DNA from: an uncultured Bacilli bacterium
GTDB lineage: Bacteria; Bacillota_I; Bacilli_A; RF39; UBA660
Length of the DNA: 13,171 nucleotides
NCBI GenBank assembly: GCA_947629125.1
Contig: CANRCO010000026.1
Location: 1-13,171, forward strand
Reading direction: 5' to 3'
The stretch's first letter is position 1. Each line of letters begins with the position of its first letter. Below, in pieces: positions 1-5,969 of the stretch. The notes beneath the pieces are model-generated. The model made no database searches, was not told where the DNA came from, and saw only the letters and a list, made by a program, of their open reading frames with translations. Made by a program: the position numbers and the translations under genes.

Positions 1-4
1 AAAT

Positions 5-112
5 AAATAGGTGGCGATAGCTTAGTTAAAATACCTCTACCCATCCCGAACAGAGAAGTAAAGAACTAAAACGCCGACGATAGTGTAAGCAAAAATAGGA
101 AGCTGCCTATTT
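5..112 (+). rRNA. rrf: 5S ribosomal RNA (short form)
   Basis: 5S rRNA of the large ribosomal subunit. The conserved loop B/C region (CCCATCCCGAACAGAGAAG, about 40-58) is recognisable. Bases 5-15 pair with 102-112 to form an 11-bp helix I that includes two G-U pairs. At about 108 nt it is shorter than the roughly 116-120 nt of most Bacillota. The missing bases fall in helix IV, where GATAGTGTAAGC runs almost directly into AAAAATAGG. Short 5S RNAs of about this length are known in Mollicutes. The 23S gene would lie just upstream, outside the window. The exact mature ends are inferred from helix I. Confidence 0.93.
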
Positions 113-118
113 TTTTTT
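91..118 (+). terminator. Intrinsic terminator overlapping the 5S 3' end
   Basis: AAAAATAGG (91-99) is perfectly complementary to CCTATTTTT (106-114), giving a 9-bp hairpin with a 6-base loop. The transcript T-run extends to 118. This hairpin uses the same bases (106-112) as the 3' strand of 5S helix I, so the two folds are mutually exclusive. It most likely ends the rRNA operon transcript. Confidence 0.7.
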
Positions 119-165
119 GCTTTTTTAATTTTTTTTAATAAAGTTTACATTTTTTTAAAATATTA

Positions 166-195
166 TTGTATTTATTTCTAACCGTTTGCTATAAT
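166..195 (+). promoter_or_regulatory. Probable extended -10 promoter of tsaE
   Basis: A perfect extended -10, TGCTATAAT, lies at 187-195 (TATAAT at 190-195). The best -35 is a poor TTGTAT at 166-171 with an 18-base spacer, so recognition probably relies on the TG extension. Transcription would begin near 201-203, only about 10 bases before the tsaE ATG. The rest of the 119-212 gap is A/T homopolymer sequence with nothing else recognisable. Confidence 0.65.
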
Positions 196-212
196 AATCT
201 TGGTGATAGTAA

Positions 213-665
213 ATGAATTACAAATATACATCTAGAAGTGTTGAAGATACAATTGAATTAGCACAAAATTTTGAAAGTGAAAAATTTCCTAATATGATAA
301 TATGTTTAAATGGTGAATTAGGCAGTGGTAAAACTGTATTTGTCAAGGGTTTTGCTCAATCATTAGGAATTAATGAAAACATAACTTCTCCAACTTTCAA
401 TATTATTAAAGAATATTATGAAGGTGAAATGCCATTGTTTCATGTTGATGCATATAAGGTAGAAGAAAATGTTGATAATTTTGGATTAATTGATTGTTTT
501 GATAAAGACGGTGTAACTATAATTGAATGGTCGGAAATAATTAAGGATATTTTACCAGAAGAAAGATTAGAAGTTAAAATAAAAATAATAGATGAAAATA
601 CACGAGTTTTTATTTTTCAACCTATTGGTTCAAAATATGAAGAACTATGTGAATCTGTATTATAA
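213..665 (+). CDS. tsaE: TsaE, ATPase subunit of tRNA t6A37 biosynthesis
   Basis: TsaE is the P-loop ATPase that, with TsaB and TsaD, transfers threonylcarbamoyl from threonylcarbamoyl-AMP to A37 of ANN-decoding tRNAs. The 150-residue length is normal for the family. Visible motifs are the Walker A GELGSGKT (34-41), the SPTF segment (59-62), HVDAY (77-81) and EWSE (105-108), all hallmarks of the YjeE/YdiB family. The ATG at 213 follows a weak GGTGAT (202-207) and gives the expected short N-terminus before the P-loop. It heads a tsaE-tsaB-rimI-tsaD cluster in the same order as Bacillus ydiB-ydiC-ydiD-ydiE. TsaC/YwlC, which makes the activated intermediate, is not in the window. Confidence 0.95.
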   Translation: MNYKYTSRSVEDTIELAQNFESEKFPNMIICLNGELGSGKTVFVKGFAQSLGINENITSPTFNIIKEYYEGEMPLFHVDAYKVEENVDNFGLIDCFDKDGVTIIEWSEIIKDILPEERLEVKIKIIDENTRVFIFQPIGSKYEELCESVL

Positions 666-689
666 GCTCGTTTTACATTGAGCTTTTTT
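664..689 (+). terminator. Weak hairpin plus T-run after tsaE
   Basis: AAGCTC (664-669, overlapping the tsaE stop) pairs with GAGCTT (680-685), followed by a T-run to 689 and another from 691. The 6-bp stem and 10-base loop suggest a leaky attenuator or terminator between tsaE and tsaB. The -35 of the tsaB promoter lies inside the hairpin. Confidence 0.45.
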
Positions 690-705
690 ATTTTTTTGAT
701 ATAAT
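678..705 (+). promoter_or_regulatory. Probable promoter of tsaB-rimI-tsaD
   Basis: The extended -10 TGATATAAT is at 697-705 (TATAAT at 700-705). A -35-like TTGAGC at 678-683 gives a 16-base spacer. It is followed by a strong ribosome binding site, AGGAG at 717-721, eight bases before the tsaB ATG. Confidence 0.65.
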
Positions 706-729
706 AATTAATCAAAAGGAGATAAAAAA

Positions 730-1296
730 ATGAATGTTTTATATATTGACACTCATGATAAAGAAATAAATTTAATAATATTTCAAAATAATAAAATATT
801 GACAAATTTTAGTTTATCTAATTTTAAACATCAAAGTGAAGAAATGTTAAACTCAGTAAATAAAGTATTATTAGATTCTAAATTGGCAATAAATGATTTA
901 AATGAAATATGGGTCATTAATGGACCTGGTTCGTTTACCTCAATACGTATTGGTATAACTGTAGCTAAAACTTTAGCTTACTGTTTAAATATACCTATAA
1001 AAAGTTCTACATATTTAGAATTATTAGCTTTTCAAATAGATAATCCAAATAAGATAATTGAAATGCCTGAAAAAAATGGCCATTTTATTGCTGAATATGA
1101 AAACAATAAATTGTTATCACAATTTTATTTATCAAAAACTGATTATAAAAATTATAGTCAAACTAAAGATAATTTATTTGAAAATATTAAGTTAGATAGT
1201 ACTATTATTAGTAATTATTTTACTACTTTAGAAAATCAAAATTGTTTTGATGTTAATCCAATATATATAAAGAAAATAGGAGTATTAAGTGATTAG
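730..1296 (+). CDS. tsaB: TsaB, scaffold subunit of t6A synthase
   Basis: TsaB (YeaZ/YdiC) is an ASKHA-fold paralogue of TsaD without its own catalysis; it dimerises with TsaD and binds TsaE. The diagnostic motif is GPGSFTSIRIG (65-75), where most homologues have FTG/FTS followed by RIG. An N-terminal LYIDTHD strand and an SEEML segment (36-40) also fit. At 188 residues it is shorter than the usual 220-240, and the second half is divergent and Asn/Lys-rich, although the closing NPIYIKK matches the family's C-terminal Pro-x-Tyr pattern. AGGAG (717-721) supports the ATG at 730. The last eight bases overlap the rimI start, indicating coupled translation. Confidence 0.9.
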   Translation: MNVLYIDTHDKEINLIIFQNNKILTNFSLSNFKHQSEEMLNSVNKVLLDSKLAINDLNEIWVINGPGSFTSIRIGITVAKTLAYCLNIPIKSSTYLELLAFQIDNPNKIIEMPEKNGHFIAEYENNKLLSQFYLSKTDYKNYSQTKDNLFENIKLDSTIISNYFTTLENQNCFDVNPIYIKKIGVLSD

Positions 1297-1714
1297 AAAA
1301 TTAATCTTAGATGATATAGAACAAGTAAATAATTTAGGTAAAGAATTATATACTAATTTTACAGATTTATTTAATTTAAAAAATATTATTAGTGATAAAT
1401 ATACTCATGTTTTAGTTTTAGAAAATGATAATAAAATAATTGGCTTTTTAATGTTCACTAAAGTTTATGAAACAATTGATATAATTGCTATAGTAGTAGC
1501 AAAAGAATATCGTAATCATAAATATGCTTCAACTATGATAGATTATATGATTTCAGAATATAATAATGATTTAAAAATGATAACTTTAGAAGTGAATGTT
1601 GATAATACTCCAGCAATAAAGTTATATGAAAAATTTGGTTTTGAAATTGTTAATACTAGAAAAAAATACTTTAATGATAAAGATTCTTATTTAATGGCGG
1701 TGGTGTATAAATGA
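1289..1714 (+). CDS. rimI: RimI-type ribosomal protein S18-alanine N-acetyltransferase
   Basis: A GNAT-family N-acetyltransferase that by family and position should acetylate the N-terminal Ala of ribosomal protein S18. It has 141 residues, typical length. The acetyl-CoA region is IVVAKEYRNHKYA (about 68-80), the catalytic-type Glu is in LEVNVDN (E101), and the conserved Tyr is in LYEKFGF (Y113). The R-x-x-G-x-A pyrophosphate loop reads R-N-H-K-Y-A, so the usual Gly is Lys. The start is GTG at 1289, supported by TAGGAG at about 1277-1282. It overlaps tsaB by 8 bases and tsaD by 4 (ATGA). The rimI link with tsaB/tsaD is common in Bacillota. Another GNAT substrate is possible. Confidence 0.87.
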   Translation: MIRKLILDDIEQVNNLGKELYTNFTDLFNLKNIISDKYTHVLVLENDNKIIGFLMFTKVYETIDIIAIVVAKEYRNHKYASTMIDYMISEYNNDLKMITLEVNVDNTPAIKLYEKFGFEIVNTRKKYFNDKDSYLMAVVYK

Positions 1715-2721
1715 AAGATGTCTATATTTTAGCAATTGAATCATCATGTGATGAAACAAGTATGGCTATAGTCAAAAACGGTAAAGAAGTAATTTCTTTA
1801 ACTACTAATACCCAAATGAATACCCATGCTAAATTTGGTGGTGTTGTTCCAGAAATTGCTTCTCGAATGCATACGGAATCTATACTTTATGTTTTAGATG
1901 AAACACTAAAAAAATCTAATATGAAAATTGAAGATATAGATGCAATAGCAGTTAGTGCTTTACCAGGTTTGATGGGTAGTTTATTAGTTGGAGTAGAATG
2001 TGCTAAAACAATAGCTTATATTTATCATAAGCCTTTAATTGCTGTTAATCACATTATTGCTCACATATATGCTAACAATATTGAATCTAATTTAAAATTC
2101 CCTCTATTAGCTTTAATAGTAAGTGGTGGGCATACTGAACTATTAATAATGAAACAAGATTATGATTTTGATAGATTGGGTGGTACTTTAGATGATGCAG
2201 TAGGAGAAGCATTTGATAAAGTAGCTAGAGTATTAGACTTAAAATATCCTGGAGGACCAAATATTGAGAGATTGGCTAAAGAAGGAAACAATACTTATAA
2301 TTTACCAAAACCAATGGATGATGAATCTTATAACTTTAGTTATAGTGGTTTAAAAAGTAATGTAATTAATTTAGTGCATAATGAAAAACAAAGAGGTAAT
2401 GAAATAAGAAAAGCTGATTTAGCATGTAGTTTTCAATATATTGCAGTTGACCAATTGGTCCGAAAAGTTGAGTTAGCTATTCAAAATACAGGTATAAAAA
2501 GAGTTGTTATTGCCGGAGGAGTTTCAGCTAACCAATATTTAAAAGAACAAATGCAAAATATGACTAAAAAATATAATGCTACTGTTCAAATTCCCAGTTT
2601 AATTTATTGTACTGATAATGCTGCTATGATTGGTGCTGCAGCTTATCCCTTATATTTAAAAAAAGAGTTTGCTGATTTTAGTTTAAATGCTAAAAGTTCA
2701 TTTGATTTTAAAAACTGTTAA
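1711..2721 (+). CDS. tsaD: TsaD, catalytic subunit of tRNA t6A37 synthase
   Basis: TsaD (Gcp/YgjD/Kae1 family) transfers the threonylcarbamoyl group to A37 of tRNA in the cytoplasm. The 336-residue length is standard. The protein opens with the nucleotide-binding ESSCDETS (10-17), carries the metal ligands H114 and H118 (H-I-I-A-H) and D302 in CTDNAAMIG, and contains VSGGHTEL (137-144) and the VIAGGVSAN loop (266-274). All key catalytic residues are present. The ATG overlaps the rimI stop as ATGA, with a weak GGTGGT-like site upstream, so translation is probably coupled. It is normally essential and acts with TsaB and TsaE encoded just upstream. Confidence 0.97.
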   Translation: MKDVYILAIESSCDETSMAIVKNGKEVISLTTNTQMNTHAKFGGVVPEIASRMHTESILYVLDETLKKSNMKIEDIDAIAVSALPGLMGSLLVGVECAKTIAYIYHKPLIAVNHIIAHIYANNIESNLKFPLLALIVSGGHTELLIMKQDYDFDRLGGTLDDAVGEAFDKVARVLDLKYPGGPNIERLAKEGNNTYNLPKPMDDESYNFSYSGLKSNVINLVHNEKQRGNEIRKADLACSFQYIAVDQLVRKVELAIQNTGIKRVVIAGGVSANQYLKEQMQNMTKKYNATVQIPSLIYCTDNAAMIGAAAYPLYLKKEFADFSLNAKSSFDFKNC

Positions 2722-2759
2722 TAAAATATAAAATAAAAAGGTTTTTAAAACTAAAATCA

Positions 2760-2788
2760 TTGAATTTATCTTTTTTTTTTAATATACT
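2760..2788 (+). promoter_or_regulatory. Promoter with a T10 tract in its spacer
   Basis: A -35-like TTGAAT (2760-2765) and a -10 TATACT (2783-2788) are separated by exactly 17 bases, of which ten are an unbroken T run (2771-2780). It drives the surface protein gene and, probably, the ATPase gene behind it. Slippage of the T tract would change the spacing. I see no convincing terminator for tsaD in 2722-2759. Confidence 0.6.
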
Positions 2789-2810
2789 AAAGATAATAAG
2801 GATGGTTTAG

Positions 2811-3413
2811 ATGGAAAAGAAACAGAAAAATGTTAAATTGATAAGTTTATGCAGTATTTTAATATTACTCTTGGCAGTAATTATAGGATTTTCTTATGCG
2901 TATTTTCAAAATATTTTAGTTAATGATAATCCTACTGAAACAAAAATAAAATCTCCAGTTTTAGATTTAGATATTACCGGTTTAAGTAATGATTATATCG
3001 AGTTAAGTAATGCAAGTTTAATCAATCCAGAAGATACTCAAACAAAAGCTAGTGAATATTCTTTTGAAATATCTCATACTAAATTTTCTAATGTTGATGC
3101 TGCTATTTATTATTTAAATTTAACTGATATTCAAATAAGTGATAATTTAAAAAGTTCGTATTTTAAATGGTCTTTAGAACAAAATAATACTAAAGATATT
3201 GATAATCAAAATATAATTACTGGTGATTTTTCTCAGATAGAAGATAATTATTTAAAATTAAACAAAAAAGCCTTTGTTTTACCAAATGAAAATACTGATA
3301 CTTATACTTTAAAAATTTGGTTAGAAAATGATCCTAACGTTAATCAAAATGATTTATTAAATGGTAATTTTAGTGCTAAATTAACATTAGAGGGATATGT
3401 TAAGGTAGATTAA
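2811..3413 (+). CDS. Surface protein with SipW/TasA-type signal anchor
   Basis: Predicted secreted or membrane-anchored protein, 200 residues. It has a Lys-rich start (MEKKQKNVK), a hydrophobic segment at about 10-28, then S-Y-A-Y-F-Q-N (28-34). This matches the G-T-x-A-x-F-x-D pattern at the cleavage region of SipW-dependent proteins such as TasA and camelysin. The rest alternates beta-type strands, including the VLDLDI strand after the signal region and a C-terminal TYTLKIWLEN...AKLTLEGYV region. These patterns are common in small, often repeated surface proteins of gut Bacilli. No sipW homologue is in the window. AAGGAT (2798-2803) precedes the ATG by seven bases. Its role (matrix fibre, pilin-like or adhesin) cannot be told from sequence. 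Confidence 0.7.
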   Translation: MEKKQKNVKLISLCSILILLLAVIIGFSYAYFQNILVNDNPTETKIKSPVLDLDITGLSNDYIELSNASLINPEDTQTKASEYSFEISHTKFSNVDAAIYYLNLTDIQISDNLKSSYFKWSLEQNNTKDIDNQNIITGDFSQIEDNYLKLNKKAFVLPNENTDTYTLKIWLENDPNVNQNDLLNGNFSAKLTLEGYVKVD

Positions 3414-3416
3414 TTT

Positions 3417-3422
3417 AAGGTG
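3417..3422 (+). promoter_or_regulatory. Ribosome binding site deciding the ATPase start
   Basis: AAGGTG at 3417-3422 lies eight bases before the GTG at 3431. It overlaps the alternative in-frame GTG at 3422 and therefore cannot serve it, which favours the downstream start. Confidence 0.6.
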
Positions 3423-3430
3423 TGATAAAA

Positions 3431-5866
3431 GTGAGTAATATAAAAGGGGAAAAAATTGAACAAATCAATATAGATACTGGTTTAAACGATAAAGAAGTTG
3501 AACAAAGAATTAAAAATAACCAAGTTAACTACGATGATCAACCTAAAACTAAAAGTTTTAAAGAAATCGTAAAATCTAATTTTTTTACTTATTTTAATTA
3601 TATTAATTTTGGTTTAGGAATGGCTATATTGATAGCTGGTTTAATAAGTGGCCAATTTTTTGAATCATTAAAAAACTGCTTATTTATGGGAGTTATCATT
3701 ATTAATTCAGTTATTGCTATAGTTCAAGAATTTATTTCGAAAACTATAATAGATAAACTTTCTTTATTAACTGCTACTAAAGCTAATGTTATTCGAAATG
3801 GAGTAGAAAAACAAATAGATAATGAACAAATTGTCATAGATGATATTATTTTATTTAATCCAGGAAATCAAGTTACGGTAGATTGCTTAATAAAAAAAGG
3901 TACTGTAGAAGTTAATGAAGCTTTTATAACTGGTGAAAGTAATCCCATAACAAAAAAAGTTGGCGAAAAGATATTATCTGGTTCTTTTATAGTTAGTGGA
4001 AAATGTACTGCTATAGTTACAAATGTTGGTAGTGATAATTATATATCTAAGATATCTAGTGGGGCAAAATATATCAAAAAAGTTAATTCAGTCATTTTAA
4101 ATAGTTTTGAAAAGATATTAAAAGTTATTTCAGTTTTTATAATACCAACCGCGATAATTATGTATATTACTCAATTACATGCTACCAGTTATGATTTTGC
4201 TGAATCTTTATTTACAACGGTTGCAGCTTTAATTGGTATGATTCCAGAAGGTTTAATCTTATTAACTAGTTCAGTTATGGCAGTTTCAGTTATTCGAATG
4301 GCTAAATATAATGTATTAGTTCAAGAACTATACTGTATAGAAACTTTGGCTAGAGTTAATGTAATTTGTCTTGATAAAACTGGAACATTAACAACAGGTA
4401 AAATGAAACTTTGTAATGTTATTTATAAAAGAAAATCAGAACAAGATGATATTGATGAAATATTAAATAACTATTGTTCAAGTAGTGAAGATAATAACCC
4501 AACTATTAATGCGATTAAACAAAATTATAATAATTCAAATAATTGGGAAGTTATAAAATCAATACCATTTTCATCTGATAGAAAATTTTCGGCTATTTCC
4601 TTTAGTGAAGAAGGTAATTATTATTTAGGTGCACCAGAAATTATTTTAAAAGATAAAATTAAAAAATATCAAAATGAAATTGAAAAATATCAACAAGATT
4701 ATCGGGTTTTAGTTTTAGCTAAAAGTAATGAAAAAGTTAGTGAAAAGCCTCATAATTTACAAATTTTAGCTTATTTACTAATAGAAGATGAAATTCGTAA
4801 AGAAGCTAGTAAGACATTGAGATATTTTAAAAATGAAAAAGTTGCTATTAAAATAATTTCCGGAGATAATATTAAAACTATTAGTTCAATTGCTAAAAAA
4901 TTAGGTATGCAAAACGTTAATGCTATAGATTTAAGTGAAGTAGCAGATGAAGATTTAAGTACAATTGTAAAAGAATATAATATTTTTGGACGGGTAAAAC
5001 CAGAACAGAAATTAAAAATAATTCAACTTTTAAAGCAAGCAGGTAATACTGTTGCTATGATGGGTGATGGAATTAATGATGTTTTGGCATTAAAAGAAAG
5101 TGATTGTGCAATTACTGTGGCATCTGGAAGTGATTCGGCAAAATGTGTTAGTCAATTAGTATTATTAGATTCGAATTTTGATTCGCTACCAAAAGTTGTC
5201 GCTGAAGGTCGTCGGTCAATAAATAATATTCAAAGGTCAGCATCATTAATGTTAGTAAAAACAATATATACAATATTATTAGTTCTATTTTGTGTAAGTA
5301 TTTCAACAAAATATTTCTTTGTACCTATTCAATTAAGTCTTATTACAACATTTACTATGTCAATACCATCATTTATATTAGCACTAGAACCTAATGATAA
5401 TATTGTTGAAGGTAATTTCTTATTAAAAATAATTAGTAAGAGTTTACCAGTGGCTTTAACAGTAGTGTTTATAATTATGATAATAACTTTCTTTAAATTA
5501 TCATTTGGTATAGATGAAGAATTATGTTCTACTCTTTCTGTGTTCTTAACTGGTACGATAGGATTTATATTCCTTTATCGTTTATGCCAACCATTTAACC
5601 GTTTACGTAGATTATTATTTGTATCATTAATAATTGGATTTATATATTGTGCTTTTTATCAATATGAATTCTTTAATTTAAAAGCCATAAATTTTGAATT
5701 TATAGTTATATTTGGCGTTTTATATATTTGTTCAATTTATGTATTTGATAAATTAAATAAGATTGTTAGTAAGCTATTGGAAATATATTTAAAATATGTA
5801 AAGAACTTTAAATTCAGTGAAATTAAACAAAAATTTTACAGTAAAATAGGAGTTATCCAAAAGTAA
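3431..5866 (+). CDS. CtpE/Exp7-like P-type cation-transporting ATPase
   Basis: Integral membrane P-type ATPase. Its closest family by motif is mycobacterial CtpE (Ca2+ uptake) and pneumococcal Exp7; the substrate is probably Ca2+, by inference. With residue 1 at the chosen GTG (3431): A-domain TGES (167-170), phosphorylation site DKTGT (D315), N-domain FSSDRKFS (about 380-387), and hinge MGDGIND (544-550). About ten membrane segments are visible: two before the A-domain, two around MIPEG (about 270-274), and six at the C-terminus. The M5 stretch IQRSASLMLVKT and M6 IPSFILALEPN are typical of the CtpE type. There is no heavy-metal domain. The usual KGAPE motif reads LGAPE. An upstream GTG at 3422 would add three residues. 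It starts 17 bases after the surface protein stop, so co-transcription is likely. Confidence 0.9.
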   Translation: MSNIKGEKIEQINIDTGLNDKEVEQRIKNNQVNYDDQPKTKSFKEIVKSNFFTYFNYINFGLGMAILIAGLISGQFFESLKNCLFMGVIIINSVIAIVQEFISKTIIDKLSLLTATKANVIRNGVEKQIDNEQIVIDDIILFNPGNQVTVDCLIKKGTVEVNEAFITGESNPITKKVGEKILSGSFIVSGKCTAIVTNVGSDNYISKISSGAKYIKKVNSVILNSFEKILKVISVFIIPTAIIMYITQLHATSYDFAESLFTTVAALIGMIPEGLILLTSSVMAVSVIRMAKYNVLVQELYCIETLARVNVICLDKTGTLTTGKMKLCNVIYKRKSEQDDIDEILNNYCSSSEDNNPTINAIKQNYNNSNNWEVIKSIPFSSDRKFSAISFSEEGNYYLGAPEIILKDKIKKYQNEIEKYQQDYRVLVLAKSNEKVSEKPHNLQILAYLLIEDEIRKEASKTLRYFKNEKVAIKIISGDNIKTISSIAKKLGMQNVNAIDLSEVADEDLSTIVKEYNIFGRVKPEQKLKIIQLLKQAGNTVAMMGDGINDVLALKESDCAITVASGSDSAKCVSQLVLLDSNFDSLPKVVAEGRRSINNIQRSASLMLVKTIYTILLVLFCVSISTKYFFVPIQLSLITTFTMSIPSFILALEPNDNIVEGNFLLKIISKSLPVALTVVFIIMIITFFKLSFGIDEELCSTLSVFLTGTIGFIFLYRLCQPFNRLRRLLFVSLIIGFIYCAFYQYEFFNLKAINFEFIVIFGVLYICSIYVFDKLNKIVSKLLEIYLKYVKNFKFSEIKQKFYSKIGVIQK

Positions 5867-5889
5867 AGAAGCGTTAACTTCTATTTTTT
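5867..5889 (+). terminator. Short hairpin and T-run after the ATPase gene
   Basis: AGAAG (5867-5871) and CTTCT (5878-5882) form a 5-bp stem with a CGTTAA loop, followed by A and six Ts (5884-5889), immediately after the ATPase stop codon. The stem is weak but the position suits a terminator. Confidence 0.5.
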
Positions 5890-5914
5890 ATTTGGTTAAA
5901 TAACGGTTGTTTTA

Positions 5915-5943
5915 TTTACTTTAGATTAGGTTTTTGATATAAT
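5915..5943 (+). promoter_or_regulatory. Promoter of the three-gene helical cassette
   Basis: The extended -10 TGATATAAT is at 5935-5943 (TATAAT at 5938-5943). A -35-like TTTACT at 5915-5920 gives a 17-base spacer. Transcription would begin near 5950, about 20 bases before the first gene of the cassette. Confidence 0.65.
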
Positions 5944-5954
5944 TTATCTATAAT

Positions 5955-5961
5955 AAGGGAG
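5955..5961 (+). promoter_or_regulatory. Ribosome binding site deciding the start at 5970
   Basis: AAGGGAG at 5955-5961 is eight bases before the ATG at 5970. The in-frame GTG at 5961 begins inside this site, so it is not the start. Confidence 0.75.
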
Positions 5962-5969
5962 TGAGACAA

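Noticed and set aside
119..212. tRNA gene following the 5S rRNA
   Set aside because: The stretch is nearly all A/T, with no cloverleaf stems and no T-loop GTTCRA-type sequence.
617..805. Minus-strand ORF of 62 codons
   Set aside because: It covers the tsaE end and the tsaB start on the other strand. It has no ribosome binding site and its low-complexity Tyr/Ile/Lys protein is what AT-rich antisense sequence gives.
2722..2780. Intrinsic terminator after tsaD
   Set aside because: There is a long T run, but no upstream stem of more than a few A-T pairs. The T run is better explained as the promoter spacer.
3422..3430. GTG at 3422 as the ATPase start
   Set aside because: It overlaps the AAGGTG ribosome binding site; the GTG at 3431 has the proper 8-base spacing.
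5961..5969. GTG at 5961 as the start of the 387-codon gene
   Set aside because: The codon lies inside the AAGGGAG ribosome binding site; the ATG at 5970 is correctly spaced.
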